Virus record (IMG/VR): IMGVR_UViG_3300028553_000079
Span: 1 to 36,966 of that record
Source of the DNA: a virus
Length of the DNA: 36,966 nt
Direction: 5' to 3' (one strand)
Of this stretch, positions 27,430 to 35,566 are shown in pieces. A program made the position numbers and the translations under genes. The notes under the pieces were generated by a model that saw nothing but the letters and a program-made list of their open reading frames with translations, was not told the DNA's origin and searched no databases. Positions within the stretch are counted from its first letter, which is position 1, and each line of letters starts with the position of its first letter.

Positions 27430-29022
27430 TTACTTCTTAACAGTAGACTTTGTTGCCCCATGCTCAATCTTCACTTTAACTTCTTGTGGAGGTGGAGGTG
27501 GAGGTGGTTCGTCTTCAACAACTTCGTCTTCAGCAAACTCAGTTGCTTCAGCTTCCATCTGTTTATCAATTTCTTTAATCTGTTCATCATCTTGTTGTAA
27601 GATGTTTTTACGAACCCATTCGCGAGAAAAGTATTTACCAACGTATTGATCTACGTCTTGAAGAACACCGAGTCGAGATGCCATTAACTCGGCTTCTTTT
27701 AACTCAGCAAAATGAGTATCTTGTAAGAAGTCAACATTAATGTCTTGCTTCATTTCAAGCCATTCTTCTTCGGTAACAATACCTTTCAGAATGAGTTGTG
27801 TTTTAAGCACATCAATAAACAACATTGAAAACTTTTTACGAAGACGATCAATAAACTTCTGGAACTTCAACTCATCTCGAGTAATCTCTGTAGATCGACC
27901 AAGACTAAACTGTTGTTGTTCTTCTAATCGAGATACTGGAACGTTAAGAGACTTATACAGTTTCTTTTGGAAATAAACAATATCATCAATCTGGCCTAAG
28001 TTCTCACCACCTGGCAAAGAAGTAATTTCTGTTCCACGACCACCTTCACGCCGTGGCAGCCAGAAGTCTTCCAACATAGACATATGTTTACGATCATCTT
28101 TCATCTCACCCGTATTAGCATCGTAGACCATCTTATTACGATACTTGGCCATGATGTTCTTCATGTACTCTTCAGCTTTACCCTTTGGTAGATTACCAAC
28201 GTCAATATAGAATATACGACGCTCAGGAGCACGAGCTAAACGATAGATGACTAATGAGTCTTCCATCATTCTTAATTGGTTAACAGGCTTAATTGCCTTA
28301 TGTAAGTAGGATAACCCTTTCTTACGAGATGCATCAGTGACACCTGACGTAACGTATGAAATAGAATCCTTTGCAATCTTTAGTCCTTGTTGAGACTTAG
28401 ACATCACGTCATTTTGAAAGACGTAATATTCGTTTACACCTTTAATTAATTTTACACCAGTCTTTGGATCACGCTCTTCTTTTACTTCGCGGATCTTACG
28501 AATACGAGTTGGATCAATATTACGTAACTCTAGAATACCTCTCTTAGGATTCTGTTGGTCAATAATCTTATGGTAATAGATTCTACCATCAACGTACCAT
28601 TTGCGGAAAATGTCATGGCCATTCCAATTAAAGTTTAACAGTTCAACAACTGTTTCAAACTCATCGGTAATCATTTTCTTAATCTTGTCAGGTTGATCAA
28701 GATCATCTAATATAATTGAAACTGGTGCAGAGTCTTCATTTGAGACGATAGACTCATTTACAATATCTTCGATTGCAGCATCGCATTCAGGTTGCTGAGC
28801 AATATCGCGATATTTTAGAATTAGATCTTTTTCTGTTTTAACGCCGGCGCCGTCCATATCAATATATGAACCAAAGTAGCCCCCAGCATTAACAACTGTT
28901 CCAACGCCTTCTTCGTCATCAGGCGCGACAAAAGATAACCTCTTTAGGTCTTCTTTTTCTTGATTTTTACGTTTGATTTCAAAACCAAACAGGGAAAATC
29001 CATTTTGTGTTTCATCTGCCAT
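27430..29022 (-). CDS. 20: Portal vertex protein (T4 gp20-like)
   Basis: A 530-residue portal (T4 gp20 is 524). Characteristic stretches are LILKYRDIAQQPECDAAIED, NGHDIFRKWYVDGRIYYHKI, LELRNIDPTRIRKIREV, MMEDSLVIYRLARAPERRIF, YIDVGNLPKGKAEEYMKNIM and EQQQFSLGRSTEITRDELKF. The end is low-complexity, with seven prolines in a row (EPPPPPPPQEVKVKIEHG), plus an acidic run before it. The ring occupies one capsid vertex and forms the DNA channel, docking the gp17 motor. It is preceded by a terminator hairpin behind gp19. Confidence 0.97.
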   Translation of the reverse strand: MADETQNGFSLFGFEIKRKNQEKEDLKRLSFVAPDDEEGVGTVVNAGGYFGSYIDMDGAGVKTEKDLILKYRDIAQQPECDAAIEDIVNESIVSNEDSAPVSIILDDLDQPDKIKKMITDEFETVVELLNFNWNGHDIFRKWYVDGRIYYHKIIDQQNPKRGILELRNIDPTRIRKIREVKEERDPKTGVKLIKGVNEYYVFQNDVMSKSQQGLKIAKDSISYVTSGVTDASRKKGLSYLHKAIKPVNQLRMMEDSLVIYRLARAPERRIFYIDVGNLPKGKAEEYMKNIMAKYRNKMVYDANTGEMKDDRKHMSMLEDFWLPRREGGRGTEITSLPGGENLGQIDDIVYFQKKLYKSLNVPVSRLEEQQQFSLGRSTEITRDELKFQKFIDRLRKKFSMLFIDVLKTQLILKGIVTEEEWLEMKQDINVDFLQDTHFAELKEAELMASRLGVLQDVDQYVGKYFSREWVRKNILQQDDEQIKEIDKQMEAEATEFAEDEVVEDEPPPPPPPQEVKVKIEHGATKSTVKK

Positions 29023-29047
29023 ATATTATATCACCTTTAAGTAAGAT

Positions 29048-29071
29048 AGGGAAGGACGTTAATCCTTCCCT
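29048..29071 (-). terminator. Intrinsic terminator between tail tube and portal genes
   Basis: A nine-base stem, AGGGAAGGA with TCCTTCCCT, and a six-base loop, in the gap after gp19 (stop 29086). The trailing T-rich stretch is short. A near-match to the late box (TAATAAATA at 29081-29089) precedes it, so portal expression may start there or by read-through. Confidence 0.75.
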
Positions 29072-29085
29072 GTCAATACTATTTA

Positions 29086-29616
29086 TTACGAAGTACTTGA
29101 GGTAGATTCCCAATATTGTACTTGCAACTCAACTGTAAATTCTTCAATTGCATTCTCATTATCATAAGAAACTTCAATCGGAGAAATGTTCGTTGGAAAA
29201 CAACCACGAATGTCATAACGCTTAACAACTAAACCAGACTTATCGAGTTGCTCGATAATCATATCGGATTGATATGAAGTTGGGTTAGTACGTCCAGTGT
29301 TCTGCTTATTGTTATTGATACCATTACTCCAACGCTCAAATGCATTGCGTACAGAGAAGTTAGTATCATTAATGATGGTGATTACCCAAGGTTCAAATGT
29401 ACGATCGCCAGCAATCTGCAATTGACGACCGCGGAATGGAACCACGATCGGTGCAATGATTGATGCTGGCAATTGAGCTGCCTTACACATGAAAGAGGTC
29501 AACTCAACGTCGCCTGCTGCATATGATGGGAAGTTAATTGTAGCCTTGAATAGGTTTGAGCGAGCTCCACCACCTACTAGTTTTGATTTAAAGTCATCGA
29601 CTCCAAGAATAGCCAT
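29086..29616 (-). CDS. 19: Tail tube protein (T4 gp19-like)
   Basis: A 176-residue tube subunit (T4 gp19 is 163). SNLFKATINFPSYAAGDVEL and CKAAQLPASIIAPIVVPFRG, with RQLQIAGDRTFEPWVITIIN and FSVRNAFERWSNGINN, follow the family closely; the C-terminus is ENAIEEFTVELQVQYWESTS. It polymerises inside the sheath to form the DNA conduit. The gene is 13 bases after the sheath gene stop and shares its late promoter. The related protein at 22453-22965 is a more distant tube-fold member. Confidence 0.95.
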   Translation of the reverse strand: MAILGVDDFKSKLVGGGARSNLFKATINFPSYAAGDVELTSFMCKAAQLPASIIAPIVVPFRGRQLQIAGDRTFEPWVITIINDTNFSVRNAFERWSNGINNNKQNTGRTNPTSYQSDMIIEQLDKSGLVVKRYDIRGCFPTNISPIEVSYDNENAIEEFTVELQVQYWESTSSTS

Positions 29617-29629
29617 TTTCTATATCTCC

Positions 29630-31342
29630 TTATTGGCCAGCTAATTCAGTAAACTCAACACCAGTGCGAGTAGCAATGAAGTTTAGTGTAATGAAATTAA
29701 TTGAACGTGCTGGTTTAATGTAGATGTCAGCTACAAATCGATTGGTATCAATAATATCACCAGTATTATTTGTTTCATCACAAATAACACGGAAGTCATT
29801 AATACCACGACGACCTTGAACATCACGCAAGAACGGCTCGACTAAGTTACGGAACTGAGCACGAGTAAATTCATCGTTGAATTCGAACAATGAGAACTTT
29901 GATGCAGTAGCTACTGCTTTCTCAAGTACAATAAACAAACGACGTACGTTGATTCGATCAAAAGCTGATGGTTTAGCTTGTGCAGTTTTATCACCGTACA
30001 ATACAATACCTTCGCCTGGGAAAGAAACGATTGGGTTGACGCGAGATTTATACAAATCATCACGCTCAGCTTGCTTAGGATTCAATGCTAACTTAGTTAC
30101 ACCACGTAATACACCACGTGTGAAACCAGCTGGAGAGAACCAAGGATCTGAAACGTTATCAGTATAAGCACATAAACCAGCAACTGCGCCAGCTGCAATA
30201 ATCCAACGATACTTGTCATTATACTTATCGTATACGTACAAAGCAGTTGAATCCATTACACCATACGAACTTGAAGTAACTGAGTCAGCCCAAGTTTTTA
30301 CATCGACAGCAGCAATTGAATTATTAACTGTTTTACTAATAGCAGGGGAAACAAAAGCGATAGCATCTTTACGACCAGAAGCAACAGCAATAACAGCATT
30401 TGCATGTGATACTGCATCTGTTCCAGCAACATCAGCACCAATGATGAGATTTACATCAATGGTTTCTGCATCGGAATAGAAGTCGAAAGCAGTTGCAAGT
30501 TCACCAGCAGAGGCAAGAGCAGAAGTGCCATCACTACCATCATCTAATTGATACTCTGAAACAGTATTAGATGTAGTAAAGGATGTAGTTACTTCTGAAA
30601 CTTTTTTACCAGCATCGGTTAATTCATCATCACTACGTGCAGCCCAAACGTATTTGGAAGCAGAATTGATGTAATCGAGGTAGTAATTAGTTGTACCATC
30701 ATCACGTTTAGCATCAGATGCTTGTGATAGACCTTCGTAGATCTCAAGGATAGTGTTCTCTGTACCAGTCCAAGCGCCAGTAGCATCAACTACAACAACA
30801 TGTATTTCATCAGCGGCAGTTGTTTTACCAAGAGCTGCTGCATATGTTGATGTGCCCGGTGCACTGTTAAACTTGTCGGCGTAATCGTTAAAGCCAACAC
30901 TATTAAACGCAGTAGTTGATGTAACAACTAATACTTTAATTGCGTTACCAAGAGCGCCAGGATACTTAGCTACGAATTCAAAGCCTTCACCATCAGAGTC
31001 TGCGGCAAAAGTTTTTGTTTCGAAATCGTCTTTGTTTTTAACTAAAATGCCAACTCCACCGGCAGCAGCGTTAAGCTGACCAGTATTATTCGTACGAACT
31101 ACTCGAAGAGCATTTGCGTACTGAAGAAATTGAGCGGCAGGCATGAAATACTTATAGGTGTTATCGTTGGGTTTGCCAAAGATTGTAGCTAACTCTTTCT
31201 CCGAACCTACAGTAACTACTTCTGATACAGGACCCCAGGCAAAAGCGCCCGCGGTTGCACCAATAGAAGTCGATACAGCAGGTACGACGTTGGTTAGATC
31301 AATCTCTTTAACCTCAACACCAGGCGAGACTAGAAATGCCAT
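29630..31342 (-). CDS. 18: Tail sheath protein (T4 gp18-like)
   Basis: A 570-residue contractile sheath (T4 gp18 is 659). It begins MAFLVSPGVEVKEIDLTNVV and the conserved SIGATAGAFAWGPVSEVVTV, and the C-terminal domain contains VNPIVSFPGEGIVLYGDKTA, INVRRLFIVLEKAVATASKF and DTNRFVADIYIKPARSINFI. The central part (about 230-330) is a variable, Ser/Thr/Ala-rich exposed domain, shorter than T4's. A late promoter lies 67 bases upstream, and AAGGGGAA precedes the ATG. Confidence 0.97.
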   Translation of the reverse strand: MAFLVSPGVEVKEIDLTNVVPAVSTSIGATAGAFAWGPVSEVVTVGSEKELATIFGKPNDNTYKYFMPAAQFLQYANALRVVRTNNTGQLNAAAGGVGILVKNKDDFETKTFAADSDGEGFEFVAKYPGALGNAIKVLVVTSTTAFNSVGFNDYADKFNSAPGTSTYAAALGKTTAADEIHVVVVDATGAWTGTENTILEIYEGLSQASDAKRDDGTTNYYLDYINSASKYVWAARSDDELTDAGKKVSEVTTSFTTSNTVSEYQLDDGSDGTSALASAGELATAFDFYSDAETIDVNLIIGADVAGTDAVSHANAVIAVASGRKDAIAFVSPAISKTVNNSIAAVDVKTWADSVTSSSYGVMDSTALYVYDKYNDKYRWIIAAGAVAGLCAYTDNVSDPWFSPAGFTRGVLRGVTKLALNPKQAERDDLYKSRVNPIVSFPGEGIVLYGDKTAQAKPSAFDRINVRRLFIVLEKAVATASKFSLFEFNDEFTRAQFRNLVEPFLRDVQGRRGINDFRVICDETNNTGDIIDTNRFVADIYIKPARSINFITLNFIATRTGVEFTELAGQ

Positions 31343-31409
31343 GTGTTATTCCCCTTCATTGTGGAAACAGTTAATAAGATTTGCATTATAAGGTGGTTTC
31401 TCATACTAT

Positions 31410-31417
31410 TATTTATA
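31410..31417 (-). promoter_or_regulatory. Late promoter before the sheath gene
   Basis: TATAAATA on the minus strand within the 14-bp perfect palindrome TTATTTATAAATAA, so a late box exists on both strands. It lies between the terminase C-part and gp18. Confidence 0.7.
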
Positions 31418-31435
31418 AATAAGGATATCCTATCA

Positions 31436-32542
31436 TTAGTATTTATCAGATACCCAAGCGGTAGACCAGACATCCCCTCCAGCAGTAAACGCACCTTCTT
31501 CTGCAACTTCATTTAATCCATCATCAGTAAATCCAAATGGAACTAAATCGTCCTCAATCATTCTTTGATGTTCAGCAAACATCAGTGTTTTAATATCAAT
31601 ATCAGTCTCATTGATAAAGAATGGTGTAGTAGCAAACCATCCAAACAATACTAAGTTCATCATTAAGTCATCGTGATTTCCAGGACTAGCTTCATATGAA
31701 GCGCCCATTGCAACAAACGTTGATAACTCAAGGATAGTGTCGGAATCAACAACTGTAAGCTTATTTTGTTCAATTAAGTCTTTAATGTTTGAGCAACCAA
31801 TACGTTTAATCTTCTTATTCATATTAACACCAATAGCATCGGCCTTTAGTGCTGATTCGATGAATACGTTCTCGTATTCTAAATCGTAGTATAACCCATT
31901 ACATACTACTTGTCCAGCATCATTTGATTCAATAATAACATAAGCTTCATTGTACGTTTTCGCATACTTATATATAATATCAGGAAAGAGTAATGGAGAT
32001 ATAAGATTATCGCGATAAACAGCGACTTGCTTAAATGGCTTGACGCTAACGTCGATTACGTTAAACGTAGAATAATCCTGACCTCGTCCCTTTGCTACAT
32101 CAACAAAGATCATATATTGATGTGCTTTTTCAGGTTTGTCATAAACCTTGACGTTATCTTGAGTGTAGATAGGCATGGCTGCCTTTAGGCCTAGCAATAT
32201 ATTACCCGAGATAAGCGTATTTCCTGTTCCAAGGAACGTATTATGAGATACTAATATATCATCATGTGAATATATTCTACCACCATCAACATTGACAGGA
32301 TCATAGAAGTATTCGCCTTGATCAATAACTTCTATTAATACTACTCGCTTTCCAATATTTTGACCTACAACAATATCTTTAGAAAACACCTCAGAGTTAT
32401 CAACAATAAACTTATGATCAAACGCAGTCTTTAAACTAGATCCATCTTCAAAATCAAAGCGCAAAGACTTATCATGCCAATATCTTTTGACACCGTCAAA
32501 ACTTTTAAAACCATTAGGTGTTAGTATTTGTATGTTTGTCAT
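31436..32542 (-). CDS. 17: Large terminase C-part: split-intein C-fragment fused to the nuclease domain (T4 gp17-like)
   Basis: The 368-residue product has two parts. Residues 1-101 are an intein C-fragment: MTNIQILTPNGFKSFDGVKR, a block-B-like DGSSLKTAFDHKF (His 43; the usual Thr is Ala), then ...NVDGGRIYSHDDILVSHN ending in the terminal His-Asn (block G). Residue 102 is Thr, the +1 nucleophile of the C-extein TFLGTGNTLISGN. The C-extein (267 aa) is the gp17 RuvC-like nuclease: YMIFVDVAKGRGQDYS (D148), YVIIESNDAGQ (E205) and PGNHDDLMMNLVLF (D291/D292). Trans-splicing with the N-part would rebuild ...QEFGN-TFLGTGNTL, matching intact T4-like terminases, about 544 residues in all. Confidence 0.92.
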   Translation of the reverse strand: MTNIQILTPNGFKSFDGVKRYWHDKSLRFDFEDGSSLKTAFDHKFIVDNSEVFSKDIVVGQNIGKRVVLIEVIDQGEYFYDPVNVDGGRIYSHDDILVSHNTFLGTGNTLISGNILLGLKAAMPIYTQDNVKVYDKPEKAHQYMIFVDVAKGRGQDYSTFNVIDVSVKPFKQVAVYRDNLISPLLFPDIIYKYAKTYNEAYVIIESNDAGQVVCNGLYYDLEYENVFIESALKADAIGVNMNKKIKRIGCSNIKDLIEQNKLTVVDSDTILELSTFVAMGASYEASPGNHDDLMMNLVLFGWFATTPFFINETDIDIKTLMFAEHQRMIEDDLVPFGFTDDGLNEVAEEGAFTAGGDVWSTAWVSDKY

Positions 32543-33248
32543 TATATAATGCTGGTAAAATTTTAGTTCGTGCTTTGTTTAGAACTATATTTCTAATAGT
32601 TGTTGACGATACACCATAATTTTTATGGTACTCTTTTGCGAATATACCATGTGGTGTTGATAACATTCTTCCTAATTTAACAGCTTCTTTATTATAATCT
32701 TCACATTTTTGTTCATATGACTTTATCAAAGATTTGTATAAAACACGTATTTCATCTACTAGTTCATCACTAAGCTTTGGCGGTTTTAACCTTTTACCTT
32801 GACGTATTTTTGACTGATGTTCTCTGTACTCTTTCCTTTGCCACGTTTTCTTAGATCTTTCTGACATTACTTCAAGATTCCCAACACACCTTTTCTTGGC
32901 AGATTCAGACATCTTTTTACGAGATTTGTCGGAAAAAATGTATCCTAAAGTATTGAACTTTGGTGAAGAATGACCCCAGCCTTTACCAGTTTCGGTATCA
33001 TTTAAACCATTGTTAAAAGTATCATACACAGCAATATAATGTGATTCTTTATTTTCTATATAAGATCGATCAAACGATTCTTCAAGTACTTGAATATCAA
33101 ATTCATGACCAATAAAACGCTTAGACCTTTTATGATCACCCATCCGCTGCTTCAGCCTCATGGCCAAGGTTATACCAACGTATTGCTTTAAGTCTGACTT
33201 CCTCGTCAATAGATAAACCACACTCTTCTCTTGTTCTAATTGCGTCAT
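32514..33248 (-). CDS. GIY-YIG homing endonuclease inside the split terminase intein
   Basis: A 244-residue protein. The N-terminal GIY-YIG core is SVVYLLTRKSDLKQYVGITL with R-L-K-Q-R-M-G-D-H and the catalytic Glu in DRSYIENKESHYIAVYDTFN. NUMOD-type repeats follow (FSDKSRKKMSESAKKRCVG, then KTWQRKEYREHQSKIRQGKR) and a C-terminal helix-turn-helix (YGVSSTTIRNIVLNKARTK). It overlaps the terminase N-part by 113 bases and the C-part by 29, each in another frame, so it sits exactly where the intein is interrupted. It has its own late promoter within the terminase coding region, and AATAGG before the ATG. Confidence 0.88.
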   Translation of the reverse strand: MTQLEQEKSVVYLLTRKSDLKQYVGITLAMRLKQRMGDHKRSKRFIGHEFDIQVLEESFDRSYIENKESHYIAVYDTFNNGLNDTETGKGWGHSSPKFNTLGYIFSDKSRKKMSESAKKRCVGNLEVMSERSKKTWQRKEYREHQSKIRQGKRLKPPKLSDELVDEIRVLYKSLIKSYEQKCEDYNKEAVKLGRMLSTPHGIFAKEYHKNYGVSSTTIRNIVLNKARTKILPALYNDKHTNTNT

Positions 33249-34152
33249 ACAAATCGCCTATTCTTATATCGTATACAATTTTATTTATACAAATTGTAAT
33301 TTGAGAAGAACTTTCAAGGCAATTGCCAAACTCTTGTGAAAACTGAAGTTCTGACGTGTTAGATATAGTCAACTTCTTCCATTCTTCATCACGTCCAGGA
33401 ACGTCCCACCAGTCAACTCGAAATGGTTGATACTGACTAGTGCCTTGTACAGCACCTTCCCATAACTTATGAAATGTATTACCAATACCATTTGCAGTTG
33501 AGGTAATAATAACCTTAGTGTTCTTACCTGCTACAACCACAGGATATGTAGATGTATAGAACTCTTGAGCGTTGTCTACGAATGCAAACTCATCAAGGAA
33601 GAGTAAGTTAACGGACATACCGCGAATAGAACTCTTTGAGGTTGAACCTGATACAATCTTAGAGTTATTTGAAAACTCAATAGATCTCTTATTCAACGAT
33701 TTACAACCCGGCTGTAAAAAGAATGGTAAGTTTTCAAGTGCTAATGTGATACGACCTAACATTTCTTGAGCTGTTGCACCTTTGTTTGCTAACACCGCGA
33801 CAGTGACTTCAGGATGGAATATAGCATACCAGAGGATGTAGATTACGCTGCTAATGGATTTACCTGACTGACGACATGCAAGAACGATCGAGAATCGATT
33901 TGAATCAAAGTGTTCAAACATTCTCTCTTGGTATGCATACAGATTAAATGGTACTAAACCTTCATCAAGAGAAATAACTTTAGCATAGGTATGAGCAAAG
34001 TATTGAGGCGACTTCATACACTTAGTGTATTCAGTTACTTCTTCTGCAGTCCATTGTTGTTGAACGCCATCACGCTTGACCTGTGGGTTACCATTGTATC
34101 CCGTATCATGGTTTAGCATTGTAACACTTGAGGAATTAGACGAGTGAATCAT
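33136..34152 (-). CDS. 17: Large terminase N-part: ATPase domain fused to split-intein N-fragment (T4 gp17-like)
   Basis: A 338-residue product. Residues 1-277 are the gp17 packaging ATPase: Walker A LACRQSGKSISSVI (K98), Walker B NLLFLDEFAF (D187, E188) and coupling motif IITSTANGIGNTFHKLWEG. At Cys278 (33319-33321), right after QFSQEFGN, the terminase sequence ends and an intein begins: CLESSSQITICINKIVYDIR and IGDLYDAIR, an intein block A. Only 61 intein residues are present before the stop, so block B lies on the other gene. The break falls between the ATPase and nuclease domains. It should excise by protein trans-splicing with 31436-32542. An alternative start is Met12. Confidence 0.93.
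   Translation of the reverse strand: MIHSSNSSSVTMLNHDTGYNGNPQVKRDGVQQQWTAEEVTEYTKCMKSPQYFAHTYAKVISLDEGLVPFNLYAYQERMFEHFDSNRFSIVLACRQSGKSISSVIYILWYAIFHPEVTVAVLANKGATAQEMLGRITLALENLPFFLQPGCKSLNKRSIEFSNNSKIVSGSTSKSSIRGMSVNLLFLDEFAFVDNAQEFYTSTYPVVVAGKNTKVIITSTANGIGNTFHKLWEGAVQGTSQYQPFRVDWWDVPGRDEEWKKLTISNTSELQFSQEFGNCLESSSQITICINKIVYDIRIGDLYDAIRTREECGLSIDEEVRLKAIRWYNLGHEAEAADG
33274..33298 (-). promoter_or_regulatory. Late promoter in the loop of a hairpin, driving the terminase-embedded GIY-YIG gene
   Basis: TATAAATA at 33282-33289 is flanked exactly by perfect eight-base inverted repeats, TACAATTT and AAATTGTA (33274-33281 and 33291-33298). It lies inside the intein N-fragment codons, 34 bases before the endonuclease ATG. 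This provides a late, terminase-independent transcript for the endonuclease. Confidence 0.7.
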
Positions 34153-34171
34153 AATTTAAAATAATTTATTA

Positions 34172-34546
34172 TTAATCGTCATCTACGTCTATGACTTCAT
34201 CGCTTGCAGCAATAGTAGCCTTCATCTTATCAATGAGGATACGCTGCAAGTCTGTCGATGAGCCAACGAATACGTTGTTTTGAGTCAAGGGAGGTTTCTC
34301 ACCTTTTACGATACTCGTCTGAGAAACATCTTTCTTTTTCTTTTGGAGTTCCATTAAACGATCTGCAATTTCTGCATTCTGTTTAATCATTGTCGATAAG
34401 ACTTCAAACGCTCGAGGATGCTCTGATTCGCGAGCAAGGTCAAGCATAAGACTAATTGCCTCGTCACCTTTTTCTACAAGTTCGTAGTATTTAGACCTAG
34501 CAAATTCATAATCATCTTGTACGTCTTTTTCGTTAGGTGTTGTCAT
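34172..34546 (-). CDS. 16: Small terminase subunit (T4 gp16-like)
   Basis: A 124-residue helical protein (T4 gp16 is 164): MTTPNEKDVQDDYEFARSKY, EKGDEAISLMLDLARESEHP, RAFEVLSTMIKQNAEIADRL, then a lysine stretch and NNVFVGSSTDLQRILIDKMK. This is the typical coiled-coil core and C-terminal gp17-contact region of small terminases in marine T4-like phages. I use ATG 34546, inside the last codons of gp15; an in-frame ATG at 34576 would add ten residues. The end is acidic (EVIDVDDD). It recognises DNA and stimulates the gp17 ATPase. Confidence 0.88.
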   Translation of the reverse strand: MTTPNEKDVQDDYEFARSKYYELVEKGDEAISLMLDLARESEHPRAFEVLSTMIKQNAEIADRLMELQKKKKDVSQTSIVKGEKPPLTQNNVFVGSSTDLQRILIDKMKATIAASDEVIDVDDD

Positions 34547-35564
34547 GGCTATAAGTTGGATATAATGGTGATTCAATAATATTAATGATTGGGTCTACTT
34601 CATTCACAAGCGAAGCAATCGTTGCTGATGCTGAAGAAGTATTTCCTGCAAGCGTTTCACCTTCTTCAAAGAAACCATCGGGATTTGATACTGTAATTAA
34701 GCTTCCGGCTATTGCTGTTATACGACCTACAGCGCCTGACGTAGTACCTATAACATTTTCTCCTACCTGAAATACGCCTGTCAATCCACTTATTGTTACA
34801 AGTGTACGATCTGGAATAGGATTTGTATATGTTGTTACAAGAGAATACACATCGTTTTCTCCTGCAGTTGAAGGAGATACTTCAATCTTAATCGTTTGAA
34901 TTGGTATTGCTGAAGAAGATCCAGCAAAGGAGGCTTCAGTCTTCTTAATGATTGGACCAAGCGCAGACTTAGGACCATAGTATTGTACTCTTGTCTCAAA
35001 CTCAAGTGTAGTAATAATAGCACGGCGTTGTACAAAGTCACCTTCATAGTCATCCGACATCGTTACAGATTCAAGCGTAAAAGGCATATCATACTTAAAG
35101 TTACCATCAATGTTCTTAACAGTTACATTATATTCAGGTTGAAAGTATGGTAATATCTGTTCTAAAATTTGTAGACCATCATCCTGAGTTTTTGACAAGA
35201 TGTTTAATTGAATATTAAGTTTATATGTTACGGGATACAAAATCGTTTGACGAGATGTTGGACTAGTAGAAGGTAGATTACGAACAGTACCCTTTTGTAG
35301 TTTAGTGTCAGAGTCATATGTAAACGCAATAATTTCAAATGACATGCGAGGTAAACGAATCGCTAACTTAGGATCATTTAAATGTGCTTCGTCTGCAATG
35401 CGCGCAAGAAACTTCTGACGAGGACCATATGATAATGGTACCTTAATCGTAGATAGAATATTACCCGCTGAGTCACGCTTTGTGACTTTTAAATTATTGA
35501 ACAATGTACCAAATACGGCAACAGCTCGTTTTGTATGTTCATGATAAAAATATTGGTTAAACAT
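34533..35564 (-). CDS. 15: Tail sheath terminator/stabilizer (T4 gp15-like) with C-terminal extension
   Basis: A 343-residue protein (T4 gp15 is 272). The start MFNQYFYHEHTKRAVAVFGT aligns with T4's MFGYFYNSSFRRYATLMG, so I use ATG 35564, two bases after the GIY-YIG stop, not the upstream in-frame codon at 35594. KVPLSYGPRQKFLARIADEA, LPRMSFEIIAFTYDSDTKLQ and TLESVTMSDDYEGDFVQRRA belong to the family core. Roughly the last 95 residues are an addition with two similar units (GVFQVGENVIGTTSGAVGRI and GFFEEGETLAGNTSSASATI), a beta motif common in marine phage tail proteins. The hexamer caps the tail tube and sheath for head joining. Confidence 0.92.
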   Translation of the reverse strand: MFNQYFYHEHTKRAVAVFGTLFNNLKVTKRDSAGNILSTIKVPLSYGPRQKFLARIADEAHLNDPKLAIRLPRMSFEIIAFTYDSDTKLQKGTVRNLPSTSPTSRQTILYPVTYKLNIQLNILSKTQDDGLQILEQILPYFQPEYNVTVKNIDGNFKYDMPFTLESVTMSDDYEGDFVQRRAIITTLEFETRVQYYGPKSALGPIIKKTEASFAGSSSAIPIQTIKIEVSPSTAGENDVYSLVTTYTNPIPDRTLVTISGLTGVFQVGENVIGTTSGAVGRITAIAGSLITVSNPDGFFEEGETLAGNTSSASATIASLVNEVDPIINIIESPLYPTYSHDNT

Positions 35565-35566
35565 TT

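Noticed and set aside
31436-34152. Terminase broken by frameshift or sequencing error
   Set aside because: The halves end and begin in recognisable intein sequence with an intact endonuclease gene between them, so a simple frameshift does not explain the arrangement.
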